26,272 nucleotides of DNA from Burkholderiales bacterium. GTDB lineage: Bacteria > Pseudomonadota > Gammaproteobacteria > Burkholderiales > Usitatibacteraceae. Below are positions 1 to 8,525 of the stretch, piece by piece. Positions within the stretch are counted from its first letter, which is position 1. Every line of letters begins with the position of its first letter. Under the pieces are notes generated by a model. It was not told the origin of the DNA. It did not search any database and saw only the letters and a program-made list of their open reading frames with translations. A program made the position numbers and the translations under genes. The DNA is taken from assembly GCA_014378085.1 (NCBI GenBank), contig JACMOJ010000319.1:1-26272 (forward strand), read 5' to 3'.

Positions 1-1
1 C

Positions 2-661
2 ACACACCTCGACACGCCGCTGGAAGTAGATATTTGCTGGCCGTGTCACCTTATCTGGTTTGACAACCTTGAGAGCGTGTCGATGTCGCCGCAATCGGTG
101 ATTGATCTATTCACCCAAATTCATGCGCATCGCAATGAACAACGGCGATTGGTGTCTTTGTCTGGCGCATGCCCGGTCTGTCGGGATAAGCTGGTGCAGT
201 CATTCGACGTTTCACGCGGTGGTCGATTCCAATACCATCGCTGCCCGAACGGTCACGGTCGACTCATTACGTTTGTACAGTTTCTGCGCGAAAAGCAGTT
301 CATCCGAACGCTGAGCCATGCCGAGCGACGAGCGCTGTCGGTACGCGTTAAACAAATTCGCTGCTCAAGCTGTGGCGCTGGCGTTGACATAGAACACGAT
401 ACGGCTTGCACGCACTGCGGGGCCCCGGTGGCGGTACTCGACGAACAAGCCGTCGCCAAGGCGCTGGAGGCGCTTGAGACACGTCGCGCAGCCACAGGCC
501 GCACAGTTGAGGCGAGTCCGCGACCAGCCTACGAACCCGCAAGGGTACCGTCGACGCCGCCTTCGACGCCGTCCTCATATGCGGAATCGCTTGCAGGCGC
601 GGAGTTGGTTGATCTCGTGCTGACCGGTTTGGCCGCGATTTTTACCGTAACCCTTGATTGA
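2..661 (+). CDS. Zinc-ribbon (TFIIB-type) protein, 5'-truncated by window edge
   Basis: The frame is open to the left edge (first full codon at 2), so this is the C-terminal part of a longer protein. A GTG at 77 is only an internal possibility: the residues before it read ..DICWPCHLIWFDNLES.., which looks like the second half of a TFIIB-type zinc ribbon followed by the WFD..E motif of that family, so the real start lies outside. Two more cysteine pairs follow, CPVC near 168 and then C..C groups near 360-420 (CSSCG and CTHCG), giving two further putative zinc knuckles. The C-terminus is Pro/Ser/Thr-rich and ends in a short hydrophobic stretch that could be a weak membrane anchor. The role is unknown; zinc binding is inferred from the cysteine spacing. 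It is the first visible gene of the + strand run and lies 12 nt before the SDR gene. Confidence 0.75.
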   Translation, partial: THLDTPLEVDICWPCHLIWFDNLESVSMSPQSVIDLFTQIHAHRNEQRRLVSLSGACPVCRDKLVQSFDVSRGGRFQYHRCPNGHGRLITFVQFLREKQFIRTLSHAERRALSVRVKQIRCSSCGAGVDIEHDTACTHCGAPVAVLDEQAVAKALEALETRRAATGRTVEASPRPAYEPARVPSTPPSTPSSYAESLAGAELVDLVLTGLAAIFTVTLD

Positions 662-673
662 ATAGGAATCTGA

Positions 674-1414
674 ATGAACCTCTACGTTGTCACTGGCACC
701 ACCAAAGGCTTGGGTCAAGCGCTGGCAACCGAATTGGGAGCAGATACAAACAATATGGTGGTTGAGATTGGGCGGGGTGATTCAGGCATAAATGGCCCAA
801 ACACGACGATCCACGCGGACTTCGGCAATTTGGTGTCAATCGATCATGCGTTTACCTTGCTCGTGACGGCGTTGGAAGGAAAGCGCTTCAACCGTGCTGT
901 GCTGATCAATAACGCCGGCGTGGTCAATCCCGTCGCGCGCTTTGACAGTATTGAAGCCGAGGCGCTGCAAAACAACATGACGGTGAATGTGGTCGCGCCG
1001 ATGCTTGCCACCAAGGCGTTTGCAAACATCACTCGCGGAATGGCTGAGACACGATTGGTTGTGAATATTTCTTCGGGCGCGGCTAAACGCGCGGTGCGCG
1101 GTTGGGCTGCGTACTGCGCCGCAAAGGCCGCGCTAGAGATGGCGACGCGGGTAATGGCCGACGAGGCGCGTGAGTTCGATCCGACCCTCTCAATATGCTC
1201 GTTGGCACCGGGTGTGGTAGACACGGCGATGCAGGCCGCCATCCGCAATGCCGCACTCGATGCATTTCCAGAGCGGGAGAAGTTTCGGCAAATGAAAGAA
1301 ACTGGTGTGCTGCGCGACCCTTTGGCGGTTGCCCGAGATATCATTTCACTCTGCAACACCGAGCGCCTTGCAAACGGTGGCAACTACGACATCCGCGAAC
1401 TCCTTCATGCCTAA
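674..1414 (+). CDS. Short-chain dehydrogenase/reductase (SDR), benzil/sepiapterin reductase-like
   Basis: Classical SDR of 246 residues, the usual length for the family. The N-terminus has the Rossmann dinucleotide motif TGTTKGLG (residues 7-14). NNAG is at 79-82, the catalytic Ser is in NISSG (S133/S134), and the active-site YxxxK is Y147-K151 with the normal 13-residue Ser-Tyr spacing, so the enzyme should be active. It probably uses NADP(H) to reduce a carbonyl; the substrate cannot be read from sequence. The MNLYVVTGTTKGLG start resembles the benzil reductase/sepiapterin reductase subgroup, which is a resemblance only. An AGGAA ribosome-binding site sits just before the ATG. The gene lies 12 nt after the zinc-ribbon gene and its last 8 nt overlap the next gene, which points to an operon. 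Confidence 0.9.
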   Translation: MNLYVVTGTTKGLGQALATELGADTNNMVVEIGRGDSGINGPNTTIHADFGNLVSIDHAFTLLVTALEGKRFNRAVLINNAGVVNPVARFDSIEAEALQNNMTVNVVAPMLATKAFANITRGMAETRLVVNISSGAAKRAVRGWAAYCAAKAALEMATRVMADEAREFDPTLSICSLAPGVVDTAMQAAIRNAALDAFPEREKFRQMKETGVLRDPLAVARDIISLCNTERLANGGNYDIRELLHA

Positions 1415-2075
1415 AACAAAATCAGCCCCGGCCGTAAAATCCACATCTGCAGAATCTACCGCTGCAAAATCCACCGCTGCAAAATCCCCCACCGCAAAAT
1501 CCACAACACCTGCCGCAAAGGTGGCGAAAGCACCCGTCAAGCACACCAAGCTACATTACTGTGAGCTTAGCGATTGCCAAGGTATCTGTTGTAGTGACGG
1601 CGCATTCCTGCGACCTGAAGAGGTGCGTAAGATTCACAAACTGGTGGAGAAATATCCCGAACATTTTGCACATCTGCCGCTTGACTACATTGTTGATGAA
1701 GAATGGGCGCACGGGGTCGGCAAGAAAACCAACGTGCGGAAATTTCGCTACCAGAATAAGCCAGAGCACTTCAAGCACACCAAGTGTGTATTCGCAGAAA
1801 ATGACGGCAAGTGTTCATTCCAAACGCTTGCGATCAAACAGGGTGTACACAAATGGAAGTACAAACCCATGGGCTGCTGGCTGTTTCCGCTGGAGAGTGA
1901 CGAGAAAGGCTTGGTCTCCCCCCCGCGTACGCGCAAAGACGACCCAAACAATCTCGGCCGGGACTACCCCGGCTTTGCCACCTATACGCCGTGCGGCAAA
2001 CACTCGGAAAAAGGCAAGGTCTGGTGGATCGCGTTGAAGGAAGAAGTGGCCGAGTATAAAAAGGCTTGCCCTTGA
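1407..2075 (+). CDS. YkgJ/DUF3109-like cysteine-cluster protein with Lys/Ala/Ser/Thr tail
   Basis: Protein of 222 residues. I chose the ATG at 1407, inside the end of the SDR gene, because the upstream extension to 1305 only re-reads SDR codons. Residues 1-48 are a low-complexity K/S/T/A tail with a repeated KSTAA-like unit. The folded part begins at LHYCELSDCQGICC: C52, C57, C61 and C62 form the cysteine cluster typical of YkgJ/DUF3109 proteins, which are thought to bind zinc or iron. Further cysteines follow in HTKCVF, GKCSF, MGCWLFP and TPCGKH. The metal and the function are not known. The overlap with the SDR gene suggests translational coupling. The basic tail may bind nucleic acid or acidic surfaces, but that is speculative. 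Confidence 0.85.
   Translation: MPKTKSAPAVKSTSAESTAAKSTAAKSPTAKSTTPAAKVAKAPVKHTKLHYCELSDCQGICCSDGAFLRPEEVRKIHKLVEKYPEHFAHLPLDYIVDEEWAHGVGKKTNVRKFRYQNKPEHFKHTKCVFAENDGKCSFQTLAIKQGVHKWKYKPMGCWLFPLESDEKGLVSPPRTRKDDPNNLGRDYPGFATYTPCGKHSEKGKVWWIALKEEVAEYKKACP
1437..1496 (+). repeat. 15-bp in-frame tandem repeat, about 4 units
   Basis: Four degenerate 15-bp units around AAATCCACCGCTGCA encode the KSTSA/ESTAA/KSTAA/KSPTA series at residues 11-30 of the cysteine-cluster protein. A fifth partial unit follows. The unit is a multiple of three, so gain or loss keeps the frame. Confidence 0.8.
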
Positions 2076-2135
2076 TCGGTTGGGCGGCTCATTGACATCG
2101 CTCGATTTAGCACACAGAACGACCGCGAAAAGATC

Positions 2136-4238
2136 ATGACCAACCACAACGATTTGCTTACCAGTACCCAGCAAGCGCTACACGCGGCTGAAGGGAAGCT
2201 AGAGCGTATCGTTGAAGCGTTTGATCACCTCGATTGCGGCATTTTCTTGTATGACGCGGAAGACCGGTTGGTGTTTTGTAACGTGCGCGCGCGTGAGATT
2301 TACCAAGGCATCGGTGATCTGCTGCGGCCGGGGACAGAATACGAGACGATGCTGCGCGAGTTTTACCGTCGTGACTTGTATCTGGAACGCGAATTCACGG
2401 AGAACGAATGGGTGGCTGAGCGAATTCGGCGACACCAAAGCGTTGATCCAAGCGAATATGAAGTGCAAATGCGTTCGGGACGATGGTTTCTTATTTCCGA
2501 TCGCAAGACTGCCGACGGCGGCACCATCGGCTTTCGTTTTGACATCACGTCGCGAAAAGAGGCGGAGAAGGGGCTTGCTGAAAGTGAGCAGCGCCTACGA
2601 AGTCTGCTCAATATGTCGTCGGATTGGTATTGGGAGCAAGACGCGAATTATCATTTCACGCGCATTTCCAGTGGCATGTTGCGGGCCACTGGCGTTGCGC
2701 CAGAACAACGTTATGGCAAACCCCGTTGGGAAATTCCCTACCTTGGCATCTCGGTCGAGCAAATGGAAGCGCATCGCCGGCGCGTCGACGCGCACGAGCC
2801 ATTCCGCAATTTTGAGTATGCTTTCGCCTTGCCAAGCGGCGACATCGCTTGGGTAGCCGTGTCCGGCGAACCGATTTTTGATGCCAGTAGCGTTTTCACC
2901 GGCTACCGTGGCGTTGGTTCAAACATCACCGAGAAGAAGTACACTGAATCGCAGGTACGAGAGTTAGCCGAGATAGACTTTCTGACCGGATTACCCAACC
3001 GCATGTTGCTCGGCACGCGGTTTGACTTCGCCGCCCGCCAAGCGGGCCGAATGAAAGACGGTATTGCATTACTGTTTATCGATCTCGACCGATTCAAGAT
3101 CATCAATGATTCGCTTGGGCATCAAATCGGCGACCGCGTTCTCATCGAGTCCGGTGCGCGTCTGTCGCGGGCGACCCGTTCAACGGACACAGTCGCGCGG
3201 CTCGGCGGAGACGAATTCGTGGTGTTGCTACCCGGTGCGACACAGGAAAATGATATCGCCAACTTGGCCGATACCGTAATACACGCACTGTCGCAACCAC
3301 ATAAAATCGATGATCGTGAACTCACTGTCACGCCCTCCATTGGCATTGCGGTTTGGCCGACTGATGGTGGGGATCTCGCAACACTAATCAAGCATTCCGA
3401 TGTCGCCATGTTCCACGCCAAGTCGCTGGGCCGCAATCAATACAGCTTCTTTCGGCAGGAAATGAACGAGCGGGTTAACGAACGGTTAACGATTGAAACA
3501 GCGTTGCGGCGGGCGATTGAAAAAGGCGAGCTGGCGCTCGACTACCAGCCCATATTCTCGATTCCCGAAAAACAAGTGATCGGGGTGGAGGCGTTGCTAC
3601 GCTGGCGCAGCGAGGCGCTCGGAGACATGTCGCCTGCCCGGTTTATTCCGATTGCCGAAGAAAGTGGCCTCATCATGCCAATTGGTGAGTGGGTAGTGAA
3701 GCAGGCCTGCGCACAACTGGCGGCCTGGCGCACACATGGCCTCGCCAACTTTCCGATCACCGTAAATGTTTCTGGCGTTCAATGGAAGACACCACGACTG
3801 CTCGATTTATTGCACGCAGCGCTGCTGGCGAATGATCTAACCCCCGCTGACATTGAACTCGAATTGACCGAAACGGCGCTGGTAGGTGACGGTGAAAGTA
3901 CGCAAGACTTGCTTGAGCGTGTCGGCGAAGCGGGCTTCCGGTTGGTGATCGACGACTTCGGCACGGGATATTCGAACCTCGCCTACTTAAAGCGCTTCTT
4001 CATTACCAAACTCAAGATTGATCAGTCATTTGTTCGAAACATCACAACCGACAAGGATGATGCTGCCATCGTCAGGGGTATCATTAGCCTAGCTAAAAGT
4101 CTCGGTCTGCGCGTAGTGGCGGAGGGCGTCGAGTACCCGGCGCAACTTGATTTTCTAATGTCAGCCGGATGTATTGAAGCGCAAGGATTTTTGCTCGCAA
4201 AGCCGATGTCGGCTGCGGCCTTTCAGGAGCGATACTAG
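2136..4238 (+). CDS. PAS-PAS-GGDEF-EAL cyclic-di-GMP signalling protein
   Basis: Protein of 700 residues with no obvious membrane segment. There are two PAS-type sensor domains (about residues 12-140 and 148-270), each ending in a linker of the DIT.RKEAE / NITEKKYTE type. The GGDEF domain (about 275-440) has an intact GGDEF at 357-361 and an RSTD inhibitory I-site five residues earlier. The EAL domain (about 455-695) has EALLRW at 485-490 plus NVSG, ELTET, DDFGTGYS, KIDQSFV, EGVE and QGFLLAKP, so the phosphodiesterase metal and catalytic positions look complete. Both diguanylate cyclase and c-di-GMP hydrolase activities are therefore possible; which dominates cannot be told. The PAS domains probably sense an internal cue. 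The gene starts 60 nt after the cysteine-cluster gene, and its TAG is followed directly by the ATG of the next gene. Confidence 0.95.
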   Translation: MTNHNDLLTSTQQALHAAEGKLERIVEAFDHLDCGIFLYDAEDRLVFCNVRAREIYQGIGDLLRPGTEYETMLREFYRRDLYLEREFTENEWVAERIRRHQSVDPSEYEVQMRSGRWFLISDRKTADGGTIGFRFDITSRKEAEKGLAESEQRLRSLLNMSSDWYWEQDANYHFTRISSGMLRATGVAPEQRYGKPRWEIPYLGISVEQMEAHRRRVDAHEPFRNFEYAFALPSGDIAWVAVSGEPIFDASSVFTGYRGVGSNITEKKYTESQVRELAEIDFLTGLPNRMLLGTRFDFAARQAGRMKDGIALLFIDLDRFKIINDSLGHQIGDRVLIESGARLSRATRSTDTVARLGGDEFVVLLPGATQENDIANLADTVIHALSQPHKIDDRELTVTPSIGIAVWPTDGGDLATLIKHSDVAMFHAKSLGRNQYSFFRQEMNERVNERLTIETALRRAIEKGELALDYQPIFSIPEKQVIGVEALLRWRSEALGDMSPARFIPIAEESGLIMPIGEWVVKQACAQLAAWRTHGLANFPITVNVSGVQWKTPRLLDLLHAALLANDLTPADIELELTETALVGDGESTQDLLERVGEAGFRLVIDDFGTGYSNLAYLKRFFITKLKIDQSFVRNITTDKDDAAIVRGIISLAKSLGLRVVAEGVEYPAQLDFLMSAGCIEAQGFLLAKPMSAAAFQERY

Positions 4239-4475
4239 ATGGCTAATTACAAACTTCAGGTGCAAGATGATGACGCCCGACCGGACGTATGGCGGGACGT
4301 AAAGGCGGAGGATGGCTCATTGGTTACGTTCACCAGAGAGTCTGATGCGCGCGAAAAGCTCGCCGTTTTGTTTCCGGTGTTGGTGAAACTTGAACAATTT
4401 CACGCCGACCGCAAACGTACACGTGTGGTGGTCATGAACCCATATGCAGATTTGGACAAAGAGAAAGAAGAATAA
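4239..4475 (+). CDS. Uncharacterised 78-residue protein coupled to the GGDEF-EAL gene
   Basis: The ATG begins at the base after the TAG stop of the GGDEF-EAL gene, and the next gene starts 2 nt after its TAA, which is strong evidence of a real, translationally coupled gene. The product is small, soluble and charged. [27 protein letters not shown] segment (predicted strands then a helix) is followed by [11 protein letters not shown] and a [11 protein letters not shown] strand, ending in an acidic/basic DLDKEKEE tail. The order looks like one small alpha/beta domain. I do not recognise a family. The position between a c-di-GMP enzyme and an aldo/keto reductase gives no firm clue. Confidence 0.75.
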   Translation: MANYKLQVQDDDARPDVWRDVKAEDGSLVTFTRESDAREKLAVLFPVLVKLEQFHADRKRTRVVVMNPYADLDKEKEE

Positions 4476-4477
4476 CA

Positions 4478-5461
4478 ATGGAGTACAGAAGAATTGGTCG
4501 CGCGGGCGTTCAGGTTTCACTGCTGTCGTTGGGGTCGTGGATTACCTACGGCAATCAAGTTGATGAAAAAGCGTCTATCGAGCTAATGGCTGCCGCTCGT
4601 GATCACGGCGTGAATTTTTTTGATAACGCTGAAGTTTACGCATCGGGTAAATCGGAAGAGTTAATGGGCGCGTCGCTCAAGCGGCTCGGTTGGGATCGCC
4701 TGACCTATATGGTCTCCACCAAGTTTTTCTGGGGTCTGCCGCCAAAATTTGGCGACGGTATCAATGAACGCAACACTTTGAACCGCAAGTATTTGCTCAA
4801 TGCCATCGACCAATCGCTGAAGCGACTGCAACTTGACTATGTCGATCTTGTGTATTGCCACCGGCCCGACGCAAACACGCCACTCGAAGAAACCGTGTTT
4901 GCGATGCACGACATTGTTTCTAGCGGCAAGGCGGTTTATTGGGGAACTTCCGAGTGGAGTGCCGCAGACGTGATGGGTGCATGGGAGATTGCCGAGAAGC
5001 ACCATCTGCATAAGCCGATGGTGGAACAGCCTGAATACAATCTGTTCCATCGCGACAAGGTTGAAACGGAATTCGCGCGCCTCTACACCGAAATTGGCAC
5101 CGGCCTCACCACGTGGAGCCCGCTTGCCTCTGGGCTATTGACTGGAAAATATAGCAAGGGTATTCCGTCGGATTCACGCGGCAGCCTAGAGCGCTTTGCA
5201 TGGATGCGTGACACGCTGACAGATACAACGCGGAATGCAGCCGTGGTGAAACTGGGCAAAATTGCCGAGGCGCTTGGTGGTACTACCGCGCAACTGGCGA
5301 TCGCATGGTGCGCAAAAAATCCCCATGTCTCAACCGTCATCACCGGTGCTTCTCGCGTTGCGCAGCTGCAAGAAAATATGAAAGCACTAGACCTGCTGCC
5401 GAAGCTAACTAATGAGGTGATGGCGTCAATTGATGGGCTAATGGCGGGGTTAGCCGATTAG
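4478..5461 (+). CDS. Aldo/keto reductase, voltage-gated K+ channel beta-subunit-like (AKR6-type)
   Basis: TIM-barrel NADPH-dependent aldo/keto reductase of 327 residues. The catalytic tetrad is present: D49 and Y54 in [12 protein letters not shown]82 in VSTKFFWG and H128 in YCHRPD. The sequence ([14 protein letters not shown] start, [31 protein letters not shown] near the end) matches the KCNAB/YghZ-like subgroup, members of which reduce aldehydes such as methylglyoxal. The substrate here is unknown. It lies 2 nt after the 78-residue gene and 3 nt before the KTSC gene, so the three are very probably co-transcribed. There is no strong Shine-Dalgarno beyond a purine-rich GAAAGAAGAA stretch. Confidence 0.93.
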   Translation: MEYRRIGRAGVQVSLLSLGSWITYGNQVDEKASIELMAAARDHGVNFFDNAEVYASGKSEELMGASLKRLGWDRLTYMVSTKFFWGLPPKFGDGINERNTLNRKYLLNAIDQSLKRLQLDYVDLVYCHRPDANTPLEETVFAMHDIVSSGKAVYWGTSEWSAADVMGAWEIAEKHHLHKPMVEQPEYNLFHRDKVETEFARLYTEIGTGLTTWSPLASGLLTGKYSKGIPSDSRGSLERFAWMRDTLTDTTRNAAVVKLGKIAEALGGTTAQLAIAWCAKNPHVSTVITGASRVAQLQENMKALDLLPKLTNEVMASIDGLMAGLAD

Positions 5462-5464
5462 CGT

Positions 5465-5674
5465 ATGGAGACGAAGAAATTATCAGTAGGAAGTTTGCGT
5501 AGCATCAGTTACGACACGGCGAAACGGGTATTGCTCGTCGAGCAATCTAGCGGCACGTTTGAGTACGCCAATGTGTCGCCGGAGGTATGGCGACGCTTTT
5601 CAACGGCGTCTTCAACACTCAGTTTTTTTCAAGACACGATTGAAGAAGATTACAACAAGCGACGTATCAAATAG
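5465..5674 (+). CDS. KTSC domain protein
   Basis: Small protein of 69 residues that is almost entirely one KTSC domain. The pattern is visible: S-L-R-S-I-S-YD near the start, a L.VEQSSGTFEYANVSPEVW stretch, then FSTASSTLSFFQDTIEEDY, matching the YD..L.V.F..G..Y.Y..V....W..f..A.S...fF...I...Y layout of the family. KTSC domains occur alone or fused to nucleic-acid enzymes such as lysyl-tRNA synthetases; their biochemical role is unclear. This is the last gene of the + strand operon, 3 nt after the aldo/keto reductase and just before the terminator. Confidence 0.85.
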   Translation: METKKLSVGSLRSISYDTAKRVLLVEQSSGTFEYANVSPEVWRRFSTASSTLSFFQDTIEEDYNKRRIK

Positions 5675-5682
5675 CGCCAAAT

Positions 5683-5708
5683 AAAAGGCCCGCACTGCGG
5701 GCCTTTTT
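5683..5708. terminator. Bidirectional rho-independent terminator
   Basis: A perfect 7-bp stem, GGCCCGC (5687-5693) and GCGGGCC (5697-5703), closes a 3-nt loop. It is flanked by A-rich sequence on the left and TTTTT on the right. It lies between the converging KTSC gene (+) and malate synthase (-), and the A/T flanks let it serve both directions. Confidence 0.9.
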
Positions 5709-5745
5709 AACGAACAAATCCCACATTGCCAGCCGCGCAAAAAAA

Positions 5746-7347
5746 TCAAGCAAGCGCGCGATAGGCGGGAAGCGTTAAGAACTCTTCATAGTTGTCGTTC
5801 ATGATCAGCTCTTCAAACATCGCCGCTCCAGCCGCGTATTTGCCAGCGGCATAAGCTGCGTCACCTACAATACCCGGCGTCTTAATCAGTTCATCGGCGA
5901 TTAATGTCTTTACCAGCTCTTTGGTGACCTTGCGGCCGTCTTCAAGCACACCCTTGGGCGAGCGAATCCATTGCCAGACTTGTGAGCGCGAAATCTCGGC
6001 GGTGGCGGCGTCTTCCATCAGATTAAAGATTGGCACACAGCCGTTGCCACCCAGCCATGAGCCAACGTACTGGATGCCAACTTGAATATTGTTGCGCACA
6101 CCGGCTTCGGTAATCGGCGCTTCGGGACGGAAGTCGAGCAAGTCTTTTGCGGTGTAGTTGACGTCGTCGCGTTGACGATGAATTTGGTTCGGCGTTTTCA
6201 TATGCTCATCAAACACGGCCTTGGCGATACCAACCAGCCCCGGGTGTGCCACCCAGGTGCCGTCACATCCGTCAGTGACCTCGCGCAGTTTGTCGAGGCG
6301 CACTTTTTCCATTGCCGCCGAGTTGGCAACCGCGTCGTTCTTAATAGGTATCTGAGCAGCCATGCCACCCATCGCAAAGGCACCACGCTTGTGGCATACC
6401 TTCACCAACGACAACGCGTAAGCCCGCAGGAACGGTGCCATCATAGTGACCTGGCTGCGGTCTGCTAAACAAAAATCTTGGTTAAGACGGAATTTTTTGA
6501 TGGCGGAAAAGATGTAGTCCCACCGGCCGATGTTGAGGCCAGCTGAATGCTCGCGAAGTTCGTACAAAATTTCATCCATCTCGAAGGCGGCGACAATGGT
6601 CTCAATCAGTACCGTGGCTTTAATTGTTCCCTGCGGCACGCCAAGGTCGCTCTGTGCAGCAACAAAAATGTCGTTCCATAACCGCGCTTCAAGGTGTGAC
6701 TCCATCTTTGGCAGATAGAGATAAACGCCGCTTCCACGAGCCAGTAATGTTTTTACGTTGTGGAAGAAGTACATTGCAAAGTCGAAAATCCCGCCCGAAA
6801 CAACCTTCCCGTCCAAGGTGATGTGTTTTTCATCAAGGTGCCAGCCGCGCGGACGTGGAAATAAAACGGCGGGATTATTGTTCAATTTGTACGACTTTTC
6901 ACCCTGTTGGAAGGTAATGGTGCGCAAGTTTGCGTCGCGCAGATTGATTTGCCCGTCGATCATGTTGTGCCATGTCGGGCAGTTGGCGTCTTCAAAATCT
7001 GCCATGAAGGTGTTCGCGCCGCAGTTGAGTGCGTTGATGACCATCTTGCGATCTGTCGGGCCGGTGATTTCTACACGACGATCTTGGATATCGGCCGGGC
7101 AAGCCGCAACTTTCCAGTCGCCATCGCGGATGTGTTTGCTGTCGACAAGAAAATCGGGCATTACACCGGCGTCAAACGTTTTTTGCCGTGTGGCGCGCGC
7201 TGCCAGCAACTGCTGCCGACGCGGCTCGAAGGCGCGTGCAAGTTTTACGAAAAACGCCAGCCCCTCCGACGTCAGGATCGTCGCATACTCGGGCGTGATG
7301 GGGGCGCTGACGGCGAGTCCCGCAGGCATGTTGCGCAAAGTGTCCAT
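5746..7347 (-). CDS. aceB: Malate synthase A
   Basis: Condenses glyoxylate and acetyl-CoA to malate in the glyoxylate shunt, in the cytoplasm. The 533 residues match the AceB isoform (about 530 residues) rather than the longer GlcB. Signature parts seen: FMADFEDA near 114-121, FPRPRGWH with catalytic Arg at about R167, VLIETI at 246-251, the family signature GLNIGRWDYIFS at 270-281, and NLMEDAATAEISRSQVWQW near the C-terminus with the putative catalytic Asp at about D446. A good ribosome-binding site (AAGGAT) precedes the ATG. The gene converges on the operon terminator and is divergent from a LysR gene, which may control it. No isocitrate lyase gene lies in the window. Confidence 0.97.
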   Translation of the reverse strand: MDTLRNMPAGLAVSAPITPEYATILTSEGLAFFVKLARAFEPRRQQLLAARATRQKTFDAGVMPDFLVDSKHIRDGDWKVAACPADIQDRRVEITGPTDRKMVINALNCGANTFMADFEDANCPTWHNMIDGQINLRDANLRTITFQQGEKSYKLNNNPAVLFPRPRGWHLDEKHITLDGKVVSGGIFDFAMYFFHNVKTLLARGSGVYLYLPKMESHLEARLWNDIFVAAQSDLGVPQGTIKATVLIETIVAAFEMDEILYELREHSAGLNIGRWDYIFSAIKKFRLNQDFCLADRSQVTMMAPFLRAYALSLVKVCHKRGAFAMGGMAAQIPIKNDAVANSAAMEKVRLDKLREVTDGCDGTWVAHPGLVGIAKAVFDEHMKTPNQIHRQRDDVNYTAKDLLDFRPEAPITEAGVRNNIQVGIQYVGSWLGGNGCVPIFNLMEDAATAEISRSQVWQWIRSPKGVLEDGRKVTKELVKTLIADELIKTPGIVGDAAYAAGKYAAGAAMFEELIMNDNYEEFLTLPAYRALA

Positions 7348-7566
7348 GGGGCATCCTTAATGATCGAAATGTTGCTATTACTATTGCAATTGGCGGCGTT
7401 TACACTGGGCACCGGCTTTTGCGTTAGCGTATCAAGCAAAGAAAATGAAAGTGTATTACGATACTATTAATTACATAATAAGCAATAAATCATAAGCATT
7501 TATTACTGTCGTCGCGGGCTGGGGTGCTGTCGATGCGCCGCTTGAGAATTACGAGGGGATAGCAAC
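7348..7566. promoter_or_regulatory. Divergent aceB / LysR regulatory spacer with inverted repeats
   Basis: A 219-nt gap without a gene separates two divergent genes. Its part from about 7440 to 7505 is much more AT-rich than its surroundings. It contains a perfect inverted repeat AATAAAT (7484-7490), 7-nt spacer, ATTTATT (7498-7504), and a smaller GTAT-N4-ATAC at 7453-7464. LysR-family regulators commonly bind interrupted dyads in such shared promoters and regulate the divergent gene, so these are candidate operator sites. I could not settle a clear -35/-10 pair. The LysR gene has a GAGGGG ribosome-binding site at about 7553-7558. Confidence 0.55.
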
Positions 7567-8478
7567 ATGGATCGATTCAAGGCGTTACAAACCTTTCTAG
7601 ACGTCGCCAAGACCGAAAGTCTTTCGGCCGTTGCCCGCGAAGAAGGTGTGACACCGGCGATGGTGGGCCGCCGGATTGATCAGCTGGAGGGGCGCATCGG
7701 TGTCAAACTTTTCAAGCGGTCAACACGCAAGATTACGCTTACCCCTGAGGGATCCGCTTTTTATGAAGGGGTCCGAGACTTCATCAATGACCTCAATGCT
7801 GCGGAAGAGGCGATCGCGGTAGGCGCGAAAAACGCTACGGGCAGGTTGATTGTTTCAGCACCGACGGCATTTGGTCGCAAACACATTGCGCCGCATGTGC
7901 CCGCATTTCTGGCCGAGAATCCTAATTTGACGGTGACGCTCCATCTGTCTGAACGCCTCGTTGACCTTAAAAATGAGCGGGTGGATCTCGCCATTCGTAT
8001 TGCGGATCTTAAGAATGCCGACTTCATCGCCGTCAAGCTGGCGCGTAATCATCGTGTTGTGATCGGTGCACCGAGCTATATCAAACGTGCGGGCAAACCA
8101 CAATCACTGGCGGAGCTCGAGCGCCACAACTGCTTGGTCACTTCGTCCGAAGACGGACTTTCGGACACATGGCATTTCCAAGATAACGGCGAGTCCAAAC
8201 GTGTCAAGGTCGCGGGTAACCTTCACTGCAACGACGGTGGTGTGCTGACAAAGTGGGCGCTCGCGGGGCAGGGGCTGGCATGGCGCAGCGCGTGGGAAGT
8301 CTCGGAAGAAATTGTGCAGGGCCGGCTGGTTGAAGTGCTGCCCAAGTTTTCTGCGCCGGGTAACGACATTTTTGCGGTCTATCCAGATCGGAAGTTTTTA
8401 CCTGCAAAAGTTCGATTGTTTATTGATTTCTTAAAACGCACCTTTGGCGATCCACCCTATTGGGAGTCGAAGCGTTAA
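7567..8478 (+). CDS. LysR-family transcriptional regulator (candidate aceB regulator)
   Basis: Typical LysR protein of 303 residues. The N-terminal winged helix-turn-helix (about 1-60) reads FLDVAKTESLSAVAREEGVT, then ..VGRRIDQLEGRIGVKLFKRSTRKITLTPEG, as in the CrgA/DmlR branch. A linker helix follows, then a periplasmic-binding-protein-like effector domain from about residue 90 (GRLIVSAPTAFGRKHIAPHVPAFLAENP). The family usually binds a small metabolite and controls a divergent gene, here malate synthase A. That target is an inference from gene order; the inducer is unknown. It converges on the DUF6600-type gene with only 47 nt between the stops and no clear terminator. Confidence 0.93.
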   Translation: MDRFKALQTFLDVAKTESLSAVAREEGVTPAMVGRRIDQLEGRIGVKLFKRSTRKITLTPEGSAFYEGVRDFINDLNAAEEAIAVGAKNATGRLIVSAPTAFGRKHIAPHVPAFLAENPNLTVTLHLSERLVDLKNERVDLAIRIADLKNADFIAVKLARNHRVVIGAPSYIKRAGKPQSLAELERHNCLVTSSEDGLSDTWHFQDNGESKRVKVAGNLHCNDGGVLTKWALAGQGLAWRSAWEVSEEIVQGRLVEVLPKFSAPGNDIFAVYPDRKFLPAKVRLFIDFLKRTFGDPPYWESKR

Positions 8479-8525
8479 GCGCTCGCCGCCCGTCTCTCGC
8501 CACAGAACGCGCCGATCGTAAACGC

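Noticed and set aside
1305..1406. Extended N-terminus for the cysteine-cluster gene
   Set aside because: It re-reads the end of the SDR gene in another frame; the ATG at 1407 gives the natural overlapping start.
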